A stretch of 64,000 nucleotides of DNA from Terriglobia bacterium. GTDB lineage: Bacteria; Acidobacteriota; Terriglobia; UBA7540. Each line of letters starts with the position of its first letter. Within the stretch, counting starts at the first letter, position 1. Below the pieces are notes generated by a model that worked only from the letters and a program-made list of their open reading frames with translations, made no database searches and was not told the origin of the DNA. The translations under genes and the position numbers were made by a program. The stretch covers positions 143,604 to 207,603 of the forward strand of contig DASTAW010000033.1 in NCBI GenBank assembly GCA_035712365.1, written 5' to 3'. This document shows positions 60,643 to 64,000 of this stretch, in pieces.

Positions 60643-61479
60643 ATGGGAAAGGTGACTGAGCCGGAGGTGATGATCGGAGCGCCGGGGCACGAACGGCCGC
60701 TTGAGGAGTCTGAGAAAGAGGCTCGTGAGTCCGGGCTGAAGATTGCTGTCAACCGGCTGAATTTCCACTACGGGCCTCGGCAGGTCCTTTTTGACGTCAG
60801 CCTCCAGATCCTTGAGAACAAAATTACTGCCCTCATCGGGCCATCCGGTTGCGGTAAGTCGACTTTCCTGAGGACCCTCAATCGAATGCACGAAGCCGTC
60901 CGCGGCACCCGCGCAGAAGGTGAGGTCCTGCTGGACGGCCGGAACATCTTTGATATGGACGTCGTCAATCTCAGGCGCCGCGTCGGGATGGTTTTCCAGA
61001 AGTCGAACCCTTTCCCAAAATCGATTTTTGAAAATGTCGCCTATGGTTTAAAGATCAACGGAACGATCCGCCGGGCGCAGGTTGCAGAAGTGGTCGAGAG
61101 GAGCCTGATGCGCGCCGCCCTGTGGGACGAAGTCAAAGATCATCTCCACAAGTCGGCTTACGCGCTGTCGGGCGGGCAGCAACAGCGACTTTGCATTGCG
61201 CGTGCCCTTGCAATCGATCCGGAAGTTCTGTTGTTGGATGAACCGTGTTCGGCGCTCGACCCCATCGCCACGGCAAAGATTGAGGAATTGCTTTTTGCTC
61301 TCATGGGGAGCTGCACCATTGTAATTGTTACCCACAATATGCAGCAGGCGGCGCGGGTGGCGGACCAGACGGGATTCTTTCTGCTGGGGAAGCTCATCGA
61401 GTTCAACAAGACCAATGTCATTTTCAAGAATCCTGCGCGGAAAGAGACTGAAGATTACATTACTGGCCGGTTCGGTTAA
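60643..61479 (+). CDS. pstB: Phosphate ABC transporter ATP-binding protein PstB
   Basis: A 278-residue ATPase that powers PstCA. Walker [10 protein letters not shown] is at residues 66-74, the signature is [16 protein letters not shown], and Walker B is [12 protein letters not shown]. The [11 protein letters not shown] segment and the final [18 protein letters not shown] are typical PstB blocks. It has an N-terminal extension of about 30 polar residues before the first beta strand. Binding site before ATG is weak, so translation is likely coupled to pstA. Confidence 0.95.
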   Translation: MGKVTEPEVMIGAPGHERPLEESEKEARESGLKIAVNRLNFHYGPRQVLFDVSLQILENKITALIGPSGCGKSTFLRTLNRMHEAVRGTRAEGEVLLDGRNIFDMDVVNLRRRVGMVFQKSNPFPKSIFENVAYGLKINGTIRRAQVAEVVERSLMRAALWDEVKDHLHKSAYALSGGQQQRLCIARALAIDPEVLLLDEPCSALDPIATAKIEELLFALMGSCTIVIVTHNMQQAARVADQTGFFLLGKLIEFNKTNVIFKNPARKETEDYITGRFG

Positions 61480-61496
61480 CGGCGGGGGAGCGGCCA

Positions 61497-62159
61497 TTGC
61501 GCCATTTTGAAATCCAACTCGACGAGCTGCGGAAGAAGCTGCTTGAAATGAGCGGTCTGGTTGAGTCGTCCATCTACCGCAGCGTGCTTGCCCTGGTGGA
61601 AAAGGACGAGGCGCAGGTCCGCCAGGTCATGGAAAATGAAGGCCGCGTCAATCGCATGCAAATCGAGATCGACGATCTGGCCACGGGCCTGCTGGCTTTG
61701 CACCAACCCATGGCCACCGACTTGCGCTTTATTACTTCCTCGATCAAGATCAACAGCGACCTCGAGCGAATGGGCGATCACGCCGTGAACATCGCGGAGC
61801 GCGCCAGTTCGCTGATGCACGAACCGACGATCAAGCCGTTAATCGATTTGCCGCAGATGGCTAACCTGGTGCAGTCCATGCTGCGTGAGAGCCTCGATGC
61901 ATTTATCAAAAGGGATGGGAGCCTGGCCCGCAATGTCATGAAGTCCGATGACGCAGTTGACCAGATGCGAGACACCGTTTATGACGAACTTGTGCACTAT
62001 ATGGAGGCGGAACCCTCTGCCATTCGCGGATGCATCCACCTGATGTTTGTTGCCCGTAACCTGGAGCGCATTGCCGATCACGCCACCAACATCGCTGAAG
62101 ACGTCGTGTTCCTTGTAGAAGGCGCGGATGTGCGCCATCATGCCGAAGCCTTCAAGTAG
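61497..62159 (+). CDS. phoU: Phosphate signalling protein PhoU
   Basis: A 220-residue cytoplasmic helical protein built of two three-helix bundles. Both repeats carry the metal-binding-type motif: ERMGDHAVNIAERA and ERIADHATNIAEDVVF. PhoU links Pst transport to PhoR and represses the regulon when phosphate is plentiful. TTG 61497 is chosen because GGGGGAG lies seven bases upstream. It is the last gene of the pst operon. Length is normal. Confidence 0.94.
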   Translation: MRHFEIQLDELRKKLLEMSGLVESSIYRSVLALVEKDEAQVRQVMENEGRVNRMQIEIDDLATGLLALHQPMATDLRFITSSIKINSDLERMGDHAVNIAERASSLMHEPTIKPLIDLPQMANLVQSMLRESLDAFIKRDGSLARNVMKSDDAVDQMRDTVYDELVHYMEAEPSAIRGCIHLMFVARNLERIADHATNIAEDVVFLVEGADVRHHAEAFK

Positions 62160-62347
62160 CTGCCGGTAATTGATTACCAGCCCTGTTCCCTTCGACAAGC
62201 CAAACCAGCGGTCATGGCAGGTCCATCCTCCTGACGTCGGGCCGCTTCGCCGCGGATCGGCAAAATCCTTTTCTCGATACTTGGCGCTAAGGTGATATAC
62301 TAAAAGATGCTTGATCAGTTTTTGTGACCGAACACCATTGAACCTTG

Positions 62348-62387
62348 GCCACAGAATCTCCGATTTTGTGGCGTTTCTTGTTTTTGG
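62348..62387 (+). terminator. Hairpin with T-rich tail between phoU and the cold-shock gene
   Basis: GCCACA (62348-62353) pairs with TGTGGC (62367-62372) around a 13-base loop, followed by a T-rich GTTTCTTGTTTTT. It may end the pst operon, or belong to the long leader of the cold-shock gene. Confidence 0.4.
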
Positions 62388-62449
62388 AGAGTGGTTGCGA
62401 GAGCAGAACAAGTTGATTTGAATGCAAACAAAGGAAAAGCAGGACATTT

Positions 62450-62656
62450 ATGAACAAAGAACAAGGAACCGTAAAATGGTTTAATGACTCGAAAGGTTAT
62501 GGATTCATCCAGCGCGCGACGGGTGATGATGTATTTGTGCATCATTCCGCCATCCAGGCGGAAGGCTTCAAGTCGCTGGCCGAAGGTGAATCCGTGCAAT
62601 TCACGGTCACCAAGGGCCCCAAGGGGCTCCAGGCGGAAAACGTAACGAAGCTCTAG
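62450..62656 (+). CDS. Cold-shock domain protein (CspA family)
   Basis: A 68-residue OB-fold nucleic-acid-binding protein. RNP1 (KGYGFIQ) and RNP2 (VFVHHSAI) are present. GTVKWFND opens the first strand and [13 protein letters not shown] closes the protein, as in CspA. It melts RNA secondary structure, often during cold or stress. ATG 62450 is preceded by a long AT-rich leader from about 62300, as is usual for cold-shock genes, although no start of transcription was identified. Confidence 0.95.
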   Translation: MNKEQGTVKWFNDSKGYGFIQRATGDDVFVHHSAIQAEGFKSLAEGESVQFTVTKGPKGLQAENVTKL

Positions 62657-62672
62657 AGCGAACCTTTCCATC

Positions 62673-62709
62673 AGGCCCGCGTCCCGGCTGGCAGGCCAGG
62701 CGCGGGCCT
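62673..62709 (+). terminator. Hairpin after the cold-shock gene
   Basis: AGGCCCGCG (62673-62681) pairs perfectly with CGCGGGCCT (62701-62709); the loop holds a second small CTGG/CCAG hairpin. A weak T-containing tail (GAGCCTTTCC) follows. It lies between the cold-shock gene and the next gene and probably ends the first. Confidence 0.5.
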
Positions 62710-62730
62710 GAGCCTTTCCCGGACCGGAAA

Positions 62731-63030
62731 ATGTCCATCCAAATTCAATACCTGGGATTCCAGTTAAAGTCGAGCGGACGGGAGTACTCTTACCGTCTCG
62801 TCGACCACAAACAAGGGAACCGCGAGTTCGTCCTAAGTATTTCCAACCGTGCTTTTTCTGAACACCATTTCCCTTATCAGGATGCTGCCGCATTCTGCTA
62901 TCAGAAATTGCAAAAGGCGCTGGACGAGGAATGCCCCGAGCAACCACTCCCCCACCATTCTGTTCCGTCTGACCAGGAACTCGACGAGTACATGGTGCGC
63001 CGCCGCCCCGCGAAAAAGCGCACCTGGTAG
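62731..63030 (+). CDS. Small hypothetical protein
   Basis: A 99-residue soluble protein that I do not recognise. It begins MSIQIQYLGFQLKSSGREYSYRLVDHKQGNREFVLSI and ends with a basic RRRPAKKRTW tail. The first half looks beta-rich and the middle is helical (AAAFCYQKLQKALDEEC). The basic tail might bind nucleic acid, but this is speculative. It follows the cold-shock gene after a hairpin and is probably a separate unit. A purine-rich GGACCGGAAA precedes the ATG. Confidence 0.55.
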   Translation: MSIQIQYLGFQLKSSGREYSYRLVDHKQGNREFVLSISNRAFSEHHFPYQDAAAFCYQKLQKALDEECPEQPLPHHSVPSDQELDEYMVRRRPAKKRTW

Positions 63031-63526
63031 CTCCGGCGCCGCCGGGCGGGTCTCTTGTTTCCCTGGATCCGACGCGCTTATCGGCGTTTATCAGTATTGC
63101 AGAGTATGACATTCATCCCGCCGGCGGGCGGGTGAGCGCTCACCGAAAATCGGGTGTTGAACCGGCGTAAGGTTGAGGGCAGGCGGTCCCCTTTGCACGG
63201 GTTGGTGTGATGCTGATGTCCTACGGCAGCTATCGCCATTCAGCCGATCAGCTACTCAAAACAAAAGGCGTCTCGCGACGCCTTTTTTGGCCTTCCCGTT
63301 TTTTATCGGAGACCCGGTGATCGAGCCTCAGGGGAGTTCCCCAGTGTTAGGGAGCCGCTCACCCAATGCTGCTGGGCAACTTTGGCTATCTCTCCGTCCT
63401 GCCCGCTACAGCCCGGATCCTGGCTGTCCTGCTGCGATCAGGTTCAACGGGTCTTCAGAGCCTGACTTCTTCCTGAACTATCCTCCGTTTATTTAGATGC
63501 CCCCAGCCCGCAGATGTTAGCTCCTT
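63031..63526 (+). other. Intergenic region with palindrome and terminator
   Basis: About 500 bp. It holds a perfect 14-bp palindrome, GGTGAGCGCTCACC (63131-63144), and a strong terminator at 63263-63288, with no convincing coding frame between. A small RNA is possible. Confidence 0.45.
63263..63288. terminator. Rho-independent terminator, bidirectional
   Basis: AAAAGGCGTC (63263-63272), loop TCGC, then GACGCC and six T (63277-63288). The A run on one side and T run on the other allow it to work in both directions. The nearest coding gene on the plus strand ends 230 bp before it. Confidence 0.85.
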
Positions 63527-64000
63527 TCAGTGCGATTTTTCGGCCTCTGCCAGCGAAATAGGCTTCCTCGCCAGGAGCAGGTGCCCTAAACCCGCTAACA
63601 GGGCGACCCCGGCGGCCACCAATAGTGCCGACTGGAAGGATTTTGTGGCTTGGACCATATAGCCCGTTACCGTGGGGGCCAGAGTTCCCCCCAGGTACCC
63701 GCCGAAATTCTGGATGGAGCCCAGCGACGCGGCGTAGTTTTGTGGTGCAGCGACGGTGGCCATAGCCCAAGCGGCAGTGCTTCCAGCCATGATGAGAAAC
63801 ATGGATATGGAGATATAGACCACCGCCAGAAAGCTGCTTGAGCTGTATGCCGCCAGCACCGTGCAGAGGACCACTCCGGACAAGGCGCAGACCAGGGGAA
63901 TCTTGCAGCTTTGGATCGTGGAATAACCGCGCCGCGAAAGGGCATCACAAACTCGGCCTCCGATCAAGCTGCCCACAACCCCGCAAGTGAAGGGAATGGC
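63527..64000 (-). CDS. MFS transporter, C-terminal part
   Basis: The gene runs off the right edge; about 157 C-terminal residues remain. Four to five helices are visible, with the MFS-type cytoplasmic loop GGRVCDALSRRGYS between the first two and the later helices NYAASLGSIQNFGGYLGGTLAPTVTGYMV and ALLVAAGVALLAGLGHLLLA. The NxxGYLGG...P pattern resembles the anion:cation symporter group, which moves organic acids and sugar acids. Substrate unknown. Confidence 0.85.
   Translation of the reverse strand, partial: AIPFTCGVVGSLIGGRVCDALSRRGYSTIQSCKIPLVCALSGVVLCTVLAAYSSSSFLAVVYISISMFLIMAGSTAAWAMATVAAPQNYAASLGSIQNFGGYLGGTLAPTVTGYMVQATKSFQSALLVAAGVALLAGLGHLLLARKPISLAEAEKSH

Noticed and set aside
63031..63526. 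Possible tRNA or known riboswitch in the last large gap
   Set aside because: No cloverleaf, no GTTCAANNC arm in register and none of the riboswitch core sequences I know could be fitted.

Overview
The window looks like a chromosomal segment of a GC-rich, Gram-negative soil bacterium, most likely an acidobacterium (phylum Acidobacteriota). The evidence is indirect. An ECF sigma factor overlaps a serine/threonine kinase carrying a TolB/PD40-type propeller. There are many Tat-exported sugar enzymes (tandem Gfo/Idh/MocA proteins, a GH20 hexosaminidase, TIM-barrel isomerases), a secreted glycine-rich protein and TTG/GTG starts. Gene density is high. I see no tRNA, rRNA, CRISPR array or intact insertion sequence.

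Layout. 1-2771: a compatible-solute operon (end of trehalose synthase, a glycosylglycerate-synthase-like glycosyltransferase, a small channel-like membrane protein). 3045-8613: an Hsp70-like protein, ribose-5-phosphate isomerase B, a glycine-rich secreted protein and small membrane proteins. 8873-15762: an amidohydrolase, a large GH42-like secreted protein, a large MscS channel and a secreted protein. 16004-19709: an ECF sigma/Ser-Thr kinase pair followed by the remnant of a second such pair. 19921-35827: metabolic genes (2-hydroxyacid dehydrogenase and aminotransferase, site-2 protease, flavin oxidoreductase, HAD hydrolase, Tat FAD oxidoreductase, terpene-cyclase-like protein, carbonic anhydrase) and an asnS / sugar epimerase / gamma-glutamyltransferase operon. 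36315-40297: an ArsR/AHSA1 pair, a VOC protein, RlpA, a sugar isomerase and a GNAT protein. 40429-51033: sugar-acid and aminosugar catabolism, plus a sigma/anti-sigma pair and an amino-acid permease. 51170-62159: a phosphate regulon (phoB-phoR, then porin, pstS, pstC, pstA, pstB, phoU), interrupted by one enolase-superfamily gene. 62450-64000: a cold-shock protein, a small hypothetical, a structured intergenic region and the end of an MFS transporter.

The most unusual signal is a set of short palindromic elements. Two diverged 48-bp double-hairpin elements, whose stems are kept by compensating changes, lie in frame inside the kinase gene. A third, unrelated palindromic element lies in frame in the kinase activation loop and shares both ends with a larger intergenic element near 2.9 kb. 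A separate double hairpin lies near 4.8 kb. A fragment of a REP-associated tyrosine transposase (RAYT) at about 31.8 kb may be a relic of the machinery that moves such elements.

Regulation visible in the sequence: 11-bp-periodic PHO boxes upstream of the porin (four units) and pstS (three units); a TATAAT box placed so that phoB is probably translated from a leaderless mRNA; a dyad touching the arsR start; and several clear terminator hairpins.
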